A DNA stretch of 64,000 nt from Modicisalibacter luteus DSM 23508 (GCF_000378505.1 NZ_KB899996.1:124001-188000), one strand, 5' to 3'; positions 48,737-57,581 are shown, counted from the stretch's first letter. Numbers and translations are program-made. The notes: a model not told the origin generated them from the letters alone.

Positions 48737-48753
48737 GTGATATTAAATATCAC
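48737..48753. promoter_or_regulatory. 17-bp palindrome in the divergent D-amino-acid promoter
   Basis: GTGATATTAAATATCAC is a perfect palindrome around a single central base, 61 bases upstream of the PLP-enzyme start and about 87 bases before the RpiR gene. It is a likely operator for the RpiR-type regulator. Confidence 0.55.
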
Positions 48754-48767
48754 ATAATTTGATTTAT

Positions 48768-48782
48768 TGTTAGAAACTAACA
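48768..48782. promoter_or_regulatory. Second dyad in the divergent promoter
   Basis: TGTTAGAAACTAACA is a perfect 6-bp inverted repeat with a 3-base spacer, 14 bases from the first palindrome. It may be a second operator or a separate site; the sequences of the two dyads differ. Confidence 0.4.
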
Positions 48783-48839
48783 TATTCTGCTTTCTAGGCA
48801 AGCCATTCGCTTCCACGCCTCTCAGACCAGGAGATAGTG

Positions 48840-49703
48840 GTGACCCAGGACATCGACATTCTCTCGCGCATTACCAATGATTTTGCCGGGCTGCGCGACG
48901 CCGAAAAGAAGGTCGCCGAGTTGATCTTTGCCGATATCGATTTCGTCAGCGAGGCCAGTATCAACGCAATTGCCGAGCGCGCCGAGGTCAGTGAGGCCAG
49001 TGTGACTCGATTCGCCCGCGCCGTCGGCTGCGACAATGTGCGTGACCTCAAGCTGAGGCTGGCTCGTTCGCTAGCTGCCGGGCGGCGTTTTATCCAGGAC
49101 GCCGGCGAGGTCAACGGTCTCCATGCCGTCTACGACATCGCTTGCCAGACCCTCTCGCTCAATCGTGAGCTGATGGAAAAGGCCGACGTGTCCACCGCCG
49201 TGGAGCTGCTCGATGGCGCCCGCCAGATTCTCGTCTTCGGTGCCGGCGGCGGCTCGACCATGCTCGCTCAGGAGCTGCAGTTTCGACTGGTACGGCTAGG
49301 CTACGCTATCAGTGCCTATCCACAATCGTTGTTGCCCCGCATGGTCGCTTCGACACTGGATCACGACGATGTGATCGTGGCCCTGTCGGTGAGTGGTTAC
49401 ACCCCCGAAACGGTCGATGCCGCGCTCATAGCGCGTCAGTACGGCGCTCGCGTGGTGGCGATCACCGCTCATGGATCGCCGCTGGCCGATGCCGCCAACG
49501 TGGTGTTGCCTGTGGCTGCCCGAGAAACCGACTTCATCTATCACCCCTCGGCCTCGCGCTACGCCATGCTTGCAGCCATCGATGTGCTGGCGCTGGAGTT
49601 GGCCCTGCGTCATCAGGATCGCTCCCGCGCCAAGCTGCGTCGGCTCAAGATTACCCTCGACGCTCACCGCGGTGGCGGCGACCGCCAGCCGTTGGGAGAC
49701 TGA
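48840..49703 (+). CDS. RpiR/MurR-family regulator with SIS domain
   Basis: 287-residue regulator: N-terminal helix-turn-helix (about 5-75, with SEASINAIAERAEVSEASVTRFARAVG) and a C-terminal SIS fold (about 120-260, LVFGAGGGSTMLAQELQ, VIVALSVSGYTPETVDAA) that usually binds a sugar phosphate or related ligand. GGAG is 6 bases before the GTG at 48840, favouring it over the GTG at 48837. The D-aminoacylase gene begins 1 base after its stop, so regulator and enzyme are co-transcribed. It probably controls both arms of the module; its ligand is unknown. Confidence 0.9.
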   Translation: MTQDIDILSRITNDFAGLRDAEKKVAELIFADIDFVSEASINAIAERAEVSEASVTRFARAVGCDNVRDLKLRLARSLAAGRRFIQDAGEVNGLHAVYDIACQTLSLNRELMEKADVSTAVELLDGARQILVFGAGGGSTMLAQELQFRLVRLGYAISAYPQSLLPRMVASTLDHDDVIVALSVSGYTPETVDAALIARQYGARVVAITAHGSPLADAANVVLPVAARETDFIYHPSASRYAMLAAIDVLALELALRHQDRSRAKLRRLKITLDAHRGGGDRQPLGD

Positions 49704-49704
49704 C

Positions 49705-51189
49705 ATGACGTATGACACCCTGATTCGAGGCGCCACCGTTATTGATGGTACCGGCGCTGCCCCATTCTGCGCCGATGTGGCGATTCGCGGAGAACGCATC
49801 GTCGCCATGGGCGACCTGGCCGACAGCGACGCTGAGACGCTCATCGACGGTGACGGCCTTTGCCTGGCTCCCGGTTTCATCGATGTGCACACGCACGACG
49901 ACACCAACGTCATTCGCACCCCCGAGATGCTCCCCAAGCTGTCACAGGGCGTGACCACGGTAATCGTCGGCAATTGCGGAATCAGCGCCAGCCCGGTGGC
50001 CCTAAGCGGTGACGTGCCCGACCCGATGAACCTTCTGGGGCGCGCCGAAGACTTCCGCTATCCCACGTTCGAAGCCTACGCCACCGCCGTAGATGCAGCC
50101 CGGCCTGCGGTCAATGTTGCCGCCCTGGTCGGACATACCAGCCTGCGCAGCCAGGCCATGGGCGACTTCGCTCGTCCCGCCAGCCATGCCGAGATAATGA
50201 AGATGCGTGAGGCATTACGCGAGTCGCTCGATGCCGGCGCGCTGGGGCTGAGTACAGGCCTTGCCTACCGCAACGCTTTTCATGCGCCCGACACCGAAAT
50301 CCACTCACTGGTCGTTGAGGTGGGTGACGCCGGTGGAGTCTATACCACGCACCTGCGTGACGAATTCGCCGGTCTGCACGAGGCGATGGAAGAAGCCTTC
50401 GCCACGGCCCGTCATGGCCGGGCGCCATTGGTTATCTCGCATCTCAAGTGCGCGGGTGCCGGCAATTGGGGAGGCGCACCACAAGCACTGAGCAAGCTCG
50501 AAACAGCGGCGCGCGATCACCGCGTGCACTGCGATTGTTACCCCTACACTGCCGGCTCGTCGACGCTGGACCTTGGCCAGGTCACTGACGAGGTCGCGAT
50601 CTTCATCACTTGGTCGGATTCACACCCCGACATGGCACAGCGCGAGTTGCGCGACATCGCCGAGGAATGGGAAGTGACCCTGTTGGAAGCCGCCCGGCGC
50701 TTGCAACCGGCCGGCGCGGTCTACCACAACATGAGCGAGGACGATATGCGTCGCATACTCGCTCACCCACTGGCGATGATCGGCTCCGACGGGTTGCCCA
50801 ACGACCCGCATCCTCACCCTCGGTTATGGGGTGCATTTCCTCGAGTCCTGGCCCATTACAGCCGTGACCTGCAGCTAGTGCCGCTGACCGAGGCCGTTCG
50901 CAAGATGACCGGTCTGTCCGCGGCGCAGTTCGGACTGGAAGACCGTGGCGTGGTCCGTGAAGGAGCCTACGCCGATCTGACCCTGTTCGATCTTGCCCGC
51001 CTTGCGGATATCGCCGACTACACCCATCCCATTGCCGCAGCCCAAGGCATCGTCATGGTAATGGTCAACGGTGTGGTCGGCTACCGGGAGGGTGCGCCCA
51101 CCGGGCAACGTGCCGGACAGCTATTGCGCCGTTATCAGCGGCTCTCACCGCTACCCATACCCCCACAGACAAAGGAGACAACCCCATGA
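49705..51189 (+). CDS. N-acyl-D-amino-acid deacylase
   Basis: 494-residue zinc amidohydrolase removing the acyl group from N-acyl-D-amino acids. The metal-binding HTHDD motif in GFIDVHTHDD, the cysteine in VGNCGIS, the second-site region LVISHLKCAG and GSDGLPNDPHPHPRLWG match D-aminoacylases. The ATG at 49705 follows GGGAGACTGAC from the end of the regulator gene. The RidA gene overlaps its stop. In this setting it would release free D-amino acids for the PLP enzyme encoded divergently. Confidence 0.93.
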   Translation: MTYDTLIRGATVIDGTGAAPFCADVAIRGERIVAMGDLADSDAETLIDGDGLCLAPGFIDVHTHDDTNVIRTPEMLPKLSQGVTTVIVGNCGISASPVALSGDVPDPMNLLGRAEDFRYPTFEAYATAVDAARPAVNVAALVGHTSLRSQAMGDFARPASHAEIMKMREALRESLDAGALGLSTGLAYRNAFHAPDTEIHSLVVEVGDAGGVYTTHLRDEFAGLHEAMEEAFATARHGRAPLVISHLKCAGAGNWGGAPQALSKLETAARDHRVHCDCYPYTAGSSTLDLGQVTDEVAIFITWSDSHPDMAQRELRDIAEEWEVTLLEAARRLQPAGAVYHNMSEDDMRRILAHPLAMIGSDGLPNDPHPHPRLWGAFPRVLAHYSRDLQLVPLTEAVRKMTGLSAAQFGLEDRGVVREGAYADLTLFDLARLADIADYTHPIAAAQGIVMVMVNGVVGYREGAPTGQRAGQLLRRYQRLSPLPIPPQTKETTP

Positions 51190-51578
51190 GTATTCAGCGC
51201 TACGGCACGGAAGGTGGCATCGGCACCGGTGGCCAGAAACTGCCCTTCGCCCGAGCCACCGAGGCCGGGGGATGGTTATTCGTGTCCGGGCAGACACCGA
51301 TGCGAGACGGTGAAGTCGTCGAGGGCGGCATCGTCGAACAGACACGGCTAGCCTTCGACAACTGTCTGGCGATCATGCACGAGGCCGGATATGGCGTCGA
51401 AGATGTGGTTCACGTCACCGCCGTGCTCACCGACGCCCGCTACTTCGCCTCGTTCAACAAGGTCTTCTCCGAGGTCTTCGGCGGGCACCCACCGGCGCGC
51501 ATCTGCAGCGTTCAGGACTTGGTGGTCGACTGCAAGGTCGAGGTCGACGTCAAGTGCTATCGCGCCGACCGCGCCTAA
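51186..51578 (+). CDS. RidA-family protein (reactive enamine/imine deaminase)
   Basis: 130-residue RidA fold. GGWLFVSGQTPM, the conserved VVHVTAVLTDARYFASFNKVFSEVFG and the C-terminal PPARICSVQDLVVDCKVEVDVKCY, with the active arginine in PPARIC, agree with the family, which hydrolyses reactive imines formed by PLP deaminases. The ATG overlaps the D-aminoacylase stop, coupling them. The location suits clean-up of products of the PLP enzyme. Confidence 0.93.
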   Translation: MSIQRYGTEGGIGTGGQKLPFARATEAGGWLFVSGQTPMRDGEVVEGGIVEQTRLAFDNCLAIMHEAGYGVEDVVHVTAVLTDARYFASFNKVFSEVFGGHPPARICSVQDLVVDCKVEVDVKCYRADRA

Positions 51579-51645
51579 GCACGATCGCAGAACCCATCAC
51601 AGCCTAAGGGCGGCAACCCGCGGGTAATACCACAGGCAACAAAAA

Positions 51646-51675
51646 GGCGTCGAGGCCCGGCAAGGCCTCGACGCC
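51646..51675. other. Strong hairpin between ridA and the symporter gene
   Basis: 11-bp perfect stem GGCGTCGAGGC / GCCTCGACGCC, 8-base loop. Five A lie on its left side, so it is a good terminator only for minus-strand transcription, yet no minus-strand gene is nearby; on the plus strand there is no T run. It may act as a message-stabilising hairpin or weak attenuator after ridA. Confidence 0.5.
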
Positions 51676-51754
51676 ACTCGCTACAGCGGTAAACACGTTT
51701 CTACCACTGCCTCGGTCGCGGCAACGACCGAGCCAACAAGTATAAGAGGCCTGT

Positions 51755-53248
51755 ATGAACAGTCACATCTTTCTCGGTACCTTCTTTGTCTACATCGCGT
51801 TGATGATCGGCTTCGGCTGGTGGGTGTCCCGCCATAGCCGAGGCACCGGCGATGATTTCCTCCTGGGTGGGCGTAGCGTGCCGTTGTTTCTGACCATCGG
51901 CACCACGGTGGCCACCATGGTCGGCACCGGCTCGAGCATGGGTGCGGTGGGGTTCGGCTACAGCAACGGTTGGGCTGGCGCACTCTACGGCATCGGCGGT
52001 GCCGTCGGTGTACTGTTGCTGGCGATATGCTTCGCGCCGGTGCGCCGACTTCGCTTCATGACCATGAGCGAGGAGTTGTCCTACTACGTCGGGGCCAACC
52101 GCATCGTGCGCAATATCGTCGCCGTGCTTATTTATCTTGCCTGCATTGGCTGGCTGGGCGCACACATCCTCGGTGGTGGGCTGTATCTGGCCTGGATGGC
52201 CGATATCGACCCCAACCTGGCCAAGATCATCGTGGCGCTCGGCTTCGGCGTCTACTGTGTCATCGGTGGCTATATGGCAGTCGTATGGACCGATACCATC
52301 CAGGCCGTCGTGCTGTTCTTCGGCTTCTTCCTGATGGCAGGACTGGCACTGGTCGAGGTAGGTGGTTTCGACGGACTGACTGCCGGCATGGACATTGCGG
52401 CAACCGGCTTTCTAGGCATCGACAAGATCGGTGGCCTGCCGGCACTCTCGCTGGCCACGGTGATTGCTGTTGGCGTGCTGGCCACACCATCGTTCCGCCA
52501 ACGCATCTACTCCGGCAAGTCGGTGGGGTCGGTACGCCGTTCGTTTCTGATCACCGGCGCGTTGTATCTGGCGTTCTCGATCGTTCCCGCCATTATTGGC
52601 ATGGCCACGCACGCGCTCAACCCTGACCTCGACAACAGCAACTTCGCCTTCCCTTTCCTGGCTACCGAGATACTTCCCTTGGGCCTGGGCCTGTTACTGT
52701 TAGTCGCCGGCCTATCAGCCACCATGTCGAGTGCCAGCTCGGATGCCTTGGCCGGGGTCTCGACACTGATCCGGGATCTCTATGTGCTGGCTACCGGGCG
52801 TACGCCCTCGGCACGTCACGTCGTGCTCTACTCACGCTTGGCCTTGATCGCCACCATCGGACTGGCCTTGCTGTTCGCCCTGACGTCCGACAACGTCATC
52901 AGTTATATCACCAAGATGATCTCTACCGTACTCGCTGGCATGTTCGTATGTGGCATTCTGGGGCGCTTTTGGCCACGTTATAACTGGCAGGGAGCGGTGG
53001 CCACGTTGGTCGGCGCTTCGATTACCTCGCTGCTGGTAATCGCCAACGCCTCATGGAGCGCTTTCTGGGGCAACCCTAGTATTCCTGCCGTGCTTGTCGC
53101 CACTCTCGGTGGTGTCGTAGTGAGCCTGATCACGCCGGCTTCTCGCGTCAGCAACGACGAGGCCTTGGCGAGGCTGAATCAGGAGCGCGAAAGAATGGAG
53201 CATGCGATAGCGCCCGTCTTGGCGCCAGGTCCCTCTTCGCTTACCTGA
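51755..53248 (+). CDS. Sodium:solute symporter (SSS family)
   Basis: 497-residue protein with about thirteen hydrophobic spans. SSS features: an N-terminal FLLGGRSVPLFLTIGTTVATMVGTGSSMGAVGFGY segment and a central GGYMAVVWTDTIQAVVLFFG. AGAGG is 6 bases upstream of the ATG. It follows the D-aminoacylase and ridA genes in the same direction, so uptake of D-amino acids or their N-acyl forms is a reasonable guess, though SSS substrates (proline, pantothenate, acetate, sugars) cannot be told apart here. Confidence 0.9.
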   Translation: MNSHIFLGTFFVYIALMIGFGWWVSRHSRGTGDDFLLGGRSVPLFLTIGTTVATMVGTGSSMGAVGFGYSNGWAGALYGIGGAVGVLLLAICFAPVRRLRFMTMSEELSYYVGANRIVRNIVAVLIYLACIGWLGAHILGGGLYLAWMADIDPNLAKIIVALGFGVYCVIGGYMAVVWTDTIQAVVLFFGFFLMAGLALVEVGGFDGLTAGMDIAATGFLGIDKIGGLPALSLATVIAVGVLATPSFRQRIYSGKSVGSVRRSFLITGALYLAFSIVPAIIGMATHALNPDLDNSNFAFPFLATEILPLGLGLLLLVAGLSATMSSASSDALAGVSTLIRDLYVLATGRTPSARHVVLYSRLALIATIGLALLFALTSDNVISYITKMISTVLAGMFVCGILGRFWPRYNWQGAVATLVGASITSLLVIANASWSAFWGNPSIPAVLVATLGGVVVSLITPASRVSNDEALARLNQERERMEHAIAPVLAPGPSSLT

Positions 53249-53496
53249 AAAAACGTAGCTTTAATAGTATTTAGCCGCCTCGACTAAAGTGATAGCCAAG
53301 GCGGCAATTTACTCAATTAAACAAAACAAAACTCGAGTTTGAAAACTATTTATTTGATTTCACCTCGATCACCAACCTAAGTTTAAATTATCTGTTGAAC
53401 GAGGAGACATTTCTCACCATCAGTAACAGGCAAATGATTGCGTTTAAGGAACGACCGTTATTGCCTCTTATCGTTATCTGCATCAAGGAGGTAAGC

Positions 53497-53829
53497 ATGA
53501 AACGCAACTGGATCCACGGTATCGGCGGCACCCTCGTTGTTTTTTCCCTGCTAAGTGCCGGTGGCGTGCTCGCTCAGGAGAATAACGGCTTCAGTGACTG
53601 GGACTCCGACGGTAACGGCACTATCAACAACGAAGAGTGGGATGCCGGATTCGACGATGAAGGCGTCTTCGATAGCTGGGATGCCAACGACGATAACATG
53701 CTCGATGATCAGGAGTATGGCGAAGGCATTTTTAACATCTACGACAGGGATGGCAACGGCGACCTGTCCGAAGACGAGTACGGCGACTTCAACGATGACG
53801 CCGGTGACGAAGGTTTCTGGGACGTATAA
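53497..53829 (+). CDS. Exported EF-hand calcium-binding protein
   Basis: 110 residues. A signal peptide (about residues 1-27, ending VLA before QENN) precedes a very acidic mature part with three EF-hand-type loops: DSDGNGTINNEE, DANDDNMLDDQE and DRDGNGDLSEDE. AAGGAGG lies 5 bases before the ATG. It lies in an AT-rich stretch and is followed 81 bases on by a second exported protein whose mature N-terminus also begins QENN. Its role is unknown; calcium-dependent stability or signalling is inferred. Confidence 0.85.
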   Translation: MKRNWIHGIGGTLVVFSLLSAGGVLAQENNGFSDWDSDGNGTINNEEWDAGFDDEGVFDSWDANDDNMLDDQEYGEGIFNIYDRDGNGDLSEDEYGDFNDDAGDEGFWDV

Positions 53830-53910
53830 TACGTCTCGATATCAAAACTCGATGAAGCGGGGATACGCTCTCCCGCTTCTTGCGTTTCTTCGGTTATCAG
53901 GGTGATTACC

Positions 53911-54732
53911 ATGTCGCGGACTCGGAAAAAAACTGCTGTATTGGCTATTTCTATAATGGCTGGTTTCTATTTAACGCCAACATTTGCTCAAGAAAACAAT
54001 AATCAAGCTAATGAGCAAGAGCAAAACAGTTCATCAGAAAAACAAGCACAGAGTACGTCAGCACAGAAAAAGCAGGGCAATGTTCGCCCTATCGGCGAGT
54101 GGAATTATCAGAAGCTCTACCAGAGCGGGGGCATTCGTGCCGACCGATTACTGGATGCGAATGTGCTCAGTGACAGTGGCGATGAGATCGGTAGCGTCGA
54201 GAATGCCATTCTCAATCAGGACAACCGCATTATTGCCCTCATTGCCCAGGTCGGAGGCATGTGGGACATCGGCGATACCCACGTTGCGATTCCCTGGGAG
54301 AAAGTGGCGTTGACCGATAATGGTGTTCAAGTGCCCATCCGTGAGGACAATGTCGATGACTATGGCTTGTTCGATGAATCGTATGTCATCAAGCAGGACT
54401 TGGATCAGGCCACTCAGGTGGAAGATGATGTAATGACCGGGCCACAAACCTGGAAAGTGACCGATCTGCTCAACGATTACGCAAGCATTGATGACGGGGA
54501 AGGCTATGGCTATGTCTCCAACGCGCTGTTTTCCAAGCAGGGCGTGTTGCAGGCGCTAGTCATCGATCCGTCGGAGAAGCGTTATGGCAAGGGTCCCTAC
54601 GCTTATCCTTTCTACGGCTATGAGCAGGGCTGGCACCCCGGTTCCAGCTCGTACCAGATTTCATACTCCTCGGAAGAAGCCAAGCAATTGCCAACATTCG
54701 ACTACACGAAGTACCGCAGCCTCTGGAACTGA
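53911..54732 (+). CDS. Exported PRC-barrel-domain protein
   Basis: 273 residues. A signal peptide (about 1-27, ending TFA before QENN) is followed by a Gln/Asn/Ser-rich spacer of about 30 residues and two beta-rich PRC-barrel-like repeats: one at LLDANVLSDSGDEIGSVENAILNQDNRIIALIAQVGG, the other near VTDLLNDYASIDDGEGYGYVSNALFSKQGVLQALVIDP. The ATG at 53911 with GGGTG upstream is preferred over a GTG three codons earlier. Exported PRC-barrel proteins occur in stress or envelope settings. It probably forms a unit with the EF-hand gene. Confidence 0.82.
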   Translation: MSRTRKKTAVLAISIMAGFYLTPTFAQENNNQANEQEQNSSSEKQAQSTSAQKKQGNVRPIGEWNYQKLYQSGGIRADRLLDANVLSDSGDEIGSVENAILNQDNRIIALIAQVGGMWDIGDTHVAIPWEKVALTDNGVQVPIREDNVDDYGLFDESYVIKQDLDQATQVEDDVMTGPQTWKVTDLLNDYASIDDGEGYGYVSNALFSKQGVLQALVIDPSEKRYGKGPYAYPFYGYEQGWHPGSSSYQISYSSEEAKQLPTFDYTKYRSLWN

Positions 54733-54743
54733 CCGGCAACAAA

Positions 54744-54772
54744 GGCCCGGCGAACGACATGATTGCCGGGCC
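54744..54772. terminator. Hairpin between the PRC-barrel gene and allA
   Basis: 8-bp stem GGCCCGGC / GCCGGGCC with a 13-base loop, TTTG following on the minus strand; it ends the allantoin operon there and may also serve the plus-strand gene. Confidence 0.65.
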
Positions 54773-54784
54773 TGCCGTTGACAC

Positions 54785-55273
54785 TCAGCTCAGTGACACG
54801 CGCATTTCCAGTGGATACTCCTCACAGTTGTTTCCGAGTCCGCCTCGATCAACGACGAGAAACTCCCCTTCGCGATCGAGCACCGACTGGATAGCGTGCC
54901 AGGTGCCTGCACGATAGTTCACGCCCTGGCGTCCGTCGGTGATGAATGCTCTCACGTCTGTCGGGTCGATCGTGTCGCCGGGCGGCGCAACCACGATCAA
55001 AAAGCGCTCCTCATGAAGCGGCATGAAGGCCTGGCTGCCCTGTGGGTGGCGTTCGAGAAACTCGAGGGTCAGTGGCACCTCGACCGGCTGGCTGACGAAG
55101 ATGCTGATCAGCGTATGTGCCTCATCTCCCAGCGTCTCGACCTTGGCCAGGTCGTGGTAGCGTCGAGTGCGCCCGGCATTGATGGGAAAATAGTCGGCCG
55201 TGCGTGCATCGATGACATCGCCGAACGGCGCGAAGGCCTCCGGCGTCAGCGGCTGTGCGGTGAGCTCCAGCAT
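54785..55273 (-). CDS. allA: Ureidoglycolate lyase
   Basis: 162-residue cytosolic enzyme splitting ureidoglycolate into glyoxylate and urea. The fold signature (PLTPEAFAPFGDVID near the start, ERHPQGSQAFMPL and YRAGTWHAIQSVLDREGEFLVVDRGG) matches AllA. AGGAG lies 7 bases before ATG 55273; a start 13 codons upstream would overlap the preceding gene's end. It is the third gene of a puuE-allE-allA operon. Confidence 0.94.
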   Translation of the reverse strand: MLELTAQPLTPEAFAPFGDVIDARTADYFPINAGRTRRYHDLAKVETLGDEAHTLISIFVSQPVEVPLTLEFLERHPQGSQAFMPLHEERFLIVVAPPGDTIDPTDVRAFITDGRQGVNYRAGTWHAIQSVLDREGEFLVVDRGGLGNNCEEYPLEMRVSLS

Positions 55274-55283
55274 GCGTTTCTCC

Positions 55284-56129
55284 TCAGCGCCCACGGTAAG
55301 CCGACGAGGCATTGAGCTTCATGTGGCGGTTTACGTCTTTATACAGCAGGTAGCGGAACGGCCCGGGACCTCCGGCATAGCAAGCCTGCGGGCAGAAGGC
55401 TCGCAGCCACATGTAGTCGCCCGCCTCGACCTCGACCCAGTCCTGATTGAGGTGATAAACGGCTTTGCCTTCCAGCACGTAGAGACCGTGCTCCATGACA
55501 TGCGTCTCGTCGAAGGGGATCACTCCGCCGGGCTGGAAGGTGACGACGGTCACGTGCATATCGTAACGCAGATCCGTCGGGTCGACGAAGCGGGTCGTCG
55601 CCCATACGCCCTCGGTTTCCGGCATCGGCGTCGGCGCGATGTCGTTCTCGTTGGTGACAAAGGCCTCCGGCACCTCAATGCCCTCGACGAATTCGTAGGC
55701 CTTGCGGATCCAGTGGAAGCGCACCACCTCATTACCGGCATTCCTGACCTGCCAGTTGCAGCCCGGCGGTAGAAATGCATAGCCGCCCGGCTGCATCACA
55801 TAACGCTCGCCCTCAAGGGTCAGGGTCAGTTCACCCTCCACCACGAACAGCACACCCTCGGCGCCGCTGTCCAGTTCCGGCCGGTCGCTGCCCCCGCCGG
55901 GCAAGACTTCCATGATGTATTGCGAGAAGGTCTCGGAGAATCCCGACATGGGACGCGACAGCACCCACAGCCGAGTGCCTTCCCAGAACGGCAGGTAACT
56001 GGTCACGATGTCGCGCAGTACGCCCTTGGGAATGATCGCGTAGGCTTCGGTGAAAACCGCCCGGTCCGACAGCATCTGGGTCTGTGGCGGCAGGCCGCCC
56101 TTGGGGGAGTAATAGGTTCGTTGAGCCAT
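55284..56129 (-). CDS. allE: (S)-ureidoglycine aminohydrolase (bicupin)
   Basis: 281-residue bicupin related to AllE/YlbA, which turns ureidoglycine into ureidoglycolate and ammonia. Two cupin halves are visible; the second has the metal ligands in IPFDETHVMEHGLYVLEGKAVYHL. AAGG lies about 7 bases before the ATG. It follows puuE by 40 bases and precedes allA by 10. Its substrate normally comes from allantoate amidohydrolase (AllC), for which no gene is in the window. Confidence 0.92.
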   Translation of the reverse strand: MAQRTYYSPKGGLPPQTQMLSDRAVFTEAYAIIPKGVLRDIVTSYLPFWEGTRLWVLSRPMSGFSETFSQYIMEVLPGGGSDRPELDSGAEGVLFVVEGELTLTLEGERYVMQPGGYAFLPPGCNWQVRNAGNEVVRFHWIRKAYEFVEGIEVPEAFVTNENDIAPTPMPETEGVWATTRFVDPTDLRYDMHVTVVTFQPGGVIPFDETHVMEHGLYVLEGKAVYHLNQDWVEVEAGDYMWLRAFCPQACYAGGPGPFRYLLYKDVNRHMKLNASSAYRGR

Positions 56130-56169
56130 TGATCAACCTTGTTTGTTTGAATCCAGATCGAGCCTTGTC

Positions 56170-57105
56170 TCAACCCTGCCAGGGATGATGCTCCGCCCAA
56201 TGACGGGCGATGTCCACGCGGCGCGTGACCCAGACCCGATCGTGGGATTCGATGTGGTCGAGGAAGCGCTGTAGACCACGGAATCGTCCGGGGCGGCCAA
56301 TCAGGCGGCAATGCAAGCCGATCGAGAGCATCTTCGGCGAGTCCTCGCCTTCGGCATACAGCACGTCGAAGGCATCGCGCAGGTAGGTAAAGAAATGCTC
56401 GCCGGTATTGAAGCCCTGCGGCGTGGCGAAGCGCATGTCGTTGGTGTCCAGGGTGTAAGGCACCACCAGGTGGGTATGCGTCTCGCCCTGACTGTCCTGT
56501 TCACGCGTCCAGAACGGCAGGTCGTCGCCATAGTAGTCGCTGTCGTACAGGAAGCTGCCTTGATCGAGAACCAGGCGGCGTGTGTTGGGGCTGTCTCGCC
56601 CGGTATACCAGCCCAGTGGCTTTTCGCCATAGAGCGCTTGGAAGATCTCGATGGCACGCTGCATGTGGTCGCGTTCGACGTTCTCCGGTATCCCCTGGTA
56701 ATGCAGCCATCGCCAGCCGTGACAGGCGATCTCGTGACCAAGCTCCTTGAACGCCTGCGCGACCTCGGGGTTACGCTCGAGTGCCATGGCGACACCAAAG
56801 ACCGTTAACGGCAGTCCACGCCGTTCGAATTCATTGAGGATGCGCCAGACGCCGGCTCGTGAGCCATACTCGTAGATCGATTCCATACTCAAGTGGCGCT
56901 CGGGGTAGGCCTCGGCACCAACGATCTCGGACAGGAATTTTTCGGAATGACTGTCACCATGCAGAACACAGTTCTCGCCGCCCTCCTCGTAATTGAGCAC
57001 GAACTGAACGGCAATACGAGCCCGCCCGGGCCAGTTGGCCTGGGGCGGCGTACGACCATAGCCGATCAGATCGCGGGGATAACCGGAGTCTCTTCCTGAC
57101 GTCAT
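56170..57105 (-). CDS. puuE: Allantoinase PuuE (polysaccharide-deacetylase fold)
   Basis: 311-residue metal-independent allantoinase of the PuuE type, converting allantoin into allantoate. YPRDLIGYGRTPPQANWPGRARIAVQFVLNYEEGGE near the N-terminus and the deacetylase-like RHLSMESIYEYGSRAGVW and HEIACHGWRWLHYQ are family hallmarks. AAGGAA is 7 bases before ATG 57105. First gene of the operon; a TGTATACA palindrome lies 69 bases upstream of the start. Confidence 0.95.
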   Translation of the reverse strand: MTSGRDSGYPRDLIGYGRTPPQANWPGRARIAVQFVLNYEEGGENCVLHGDSHSEKFLSEIVGAEAYPERHLSMESIYEYGSRAGVWRILNEFERRGLPLTVFGVAMALERNPEVAQAFKELGHEIACHGWRWLHYQGIPENVERDHMQRAIEIFQALYGEKPLGWYTGRDSPNTRRLVLDQGSFLYDSDYYGDDLPFWTREQDSQGETHTHLVVPYTLDTNDMRFATPQGFNTGEHFFTYLRDAFDVLYAEGEDSPKMLSIGLHCRLIGRPGRFRGLQRFLDHIESHDRVWVTRRVDIARHWAEHHPWQG

Positions 57106-57581
57106 GGCAGGGTTCCTTTTGTTGTCATCAGCATCGCGGAGTGAAAGGACACTCAGTGCAGCATGGCAATTTATGTATACAAACAAAAACTAGCCTGTAT
57201 TCACAATGACTACAAGCCCAGGGTGGCCTGAGCCAGGCAAGGTCTTCCCCCCAGCTTTACCCCCTTGCATGACTGCCATTGCCCGCCTATTCGTGAACCC
57301 ACCCCCCTGCCGATGCCTGAAACTGAACGACTGATGTATACAATAAATTAAATATAAAGACGACTCTAAGTGGCGACAACCAAGCGATTCTCATGGCCTG
57401 GACTGTCTACATTCTCTGACTCAGTTAGCAAATCCCCACCAAGCTACTGTTTATACACGTGAATATAAAACTCGCCTGGTAATATCACAATGGCTTGCAC
57501 CAGCCATGGCCTTGGCCTATTTTGTGTACAAGAAAGTTATTTTATCGTGAACAAAACAGTTTTTCTGCCAAGGACCTTTCG
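57106..57581. promoter_or_regulatory. Divergent promoter between puuE and the racemase, with TGTATACA-like sites
   Basis: 476 bases with no gene, AT-rich from about 57300. Perfect TGTATACA palindromes lie at 57174-57181 and 57335-57342; one-mismatch forms lie at 57450-57457 (TTTATACA) and 57523-57530 (TGTGTACA, inside the longer palindrome TTGTGTACAA). The first is 69 bases before puuE and the last 52 before the racemase gene, so they suit control by the nearby GntR-family regulator. Confidence 0.55.
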
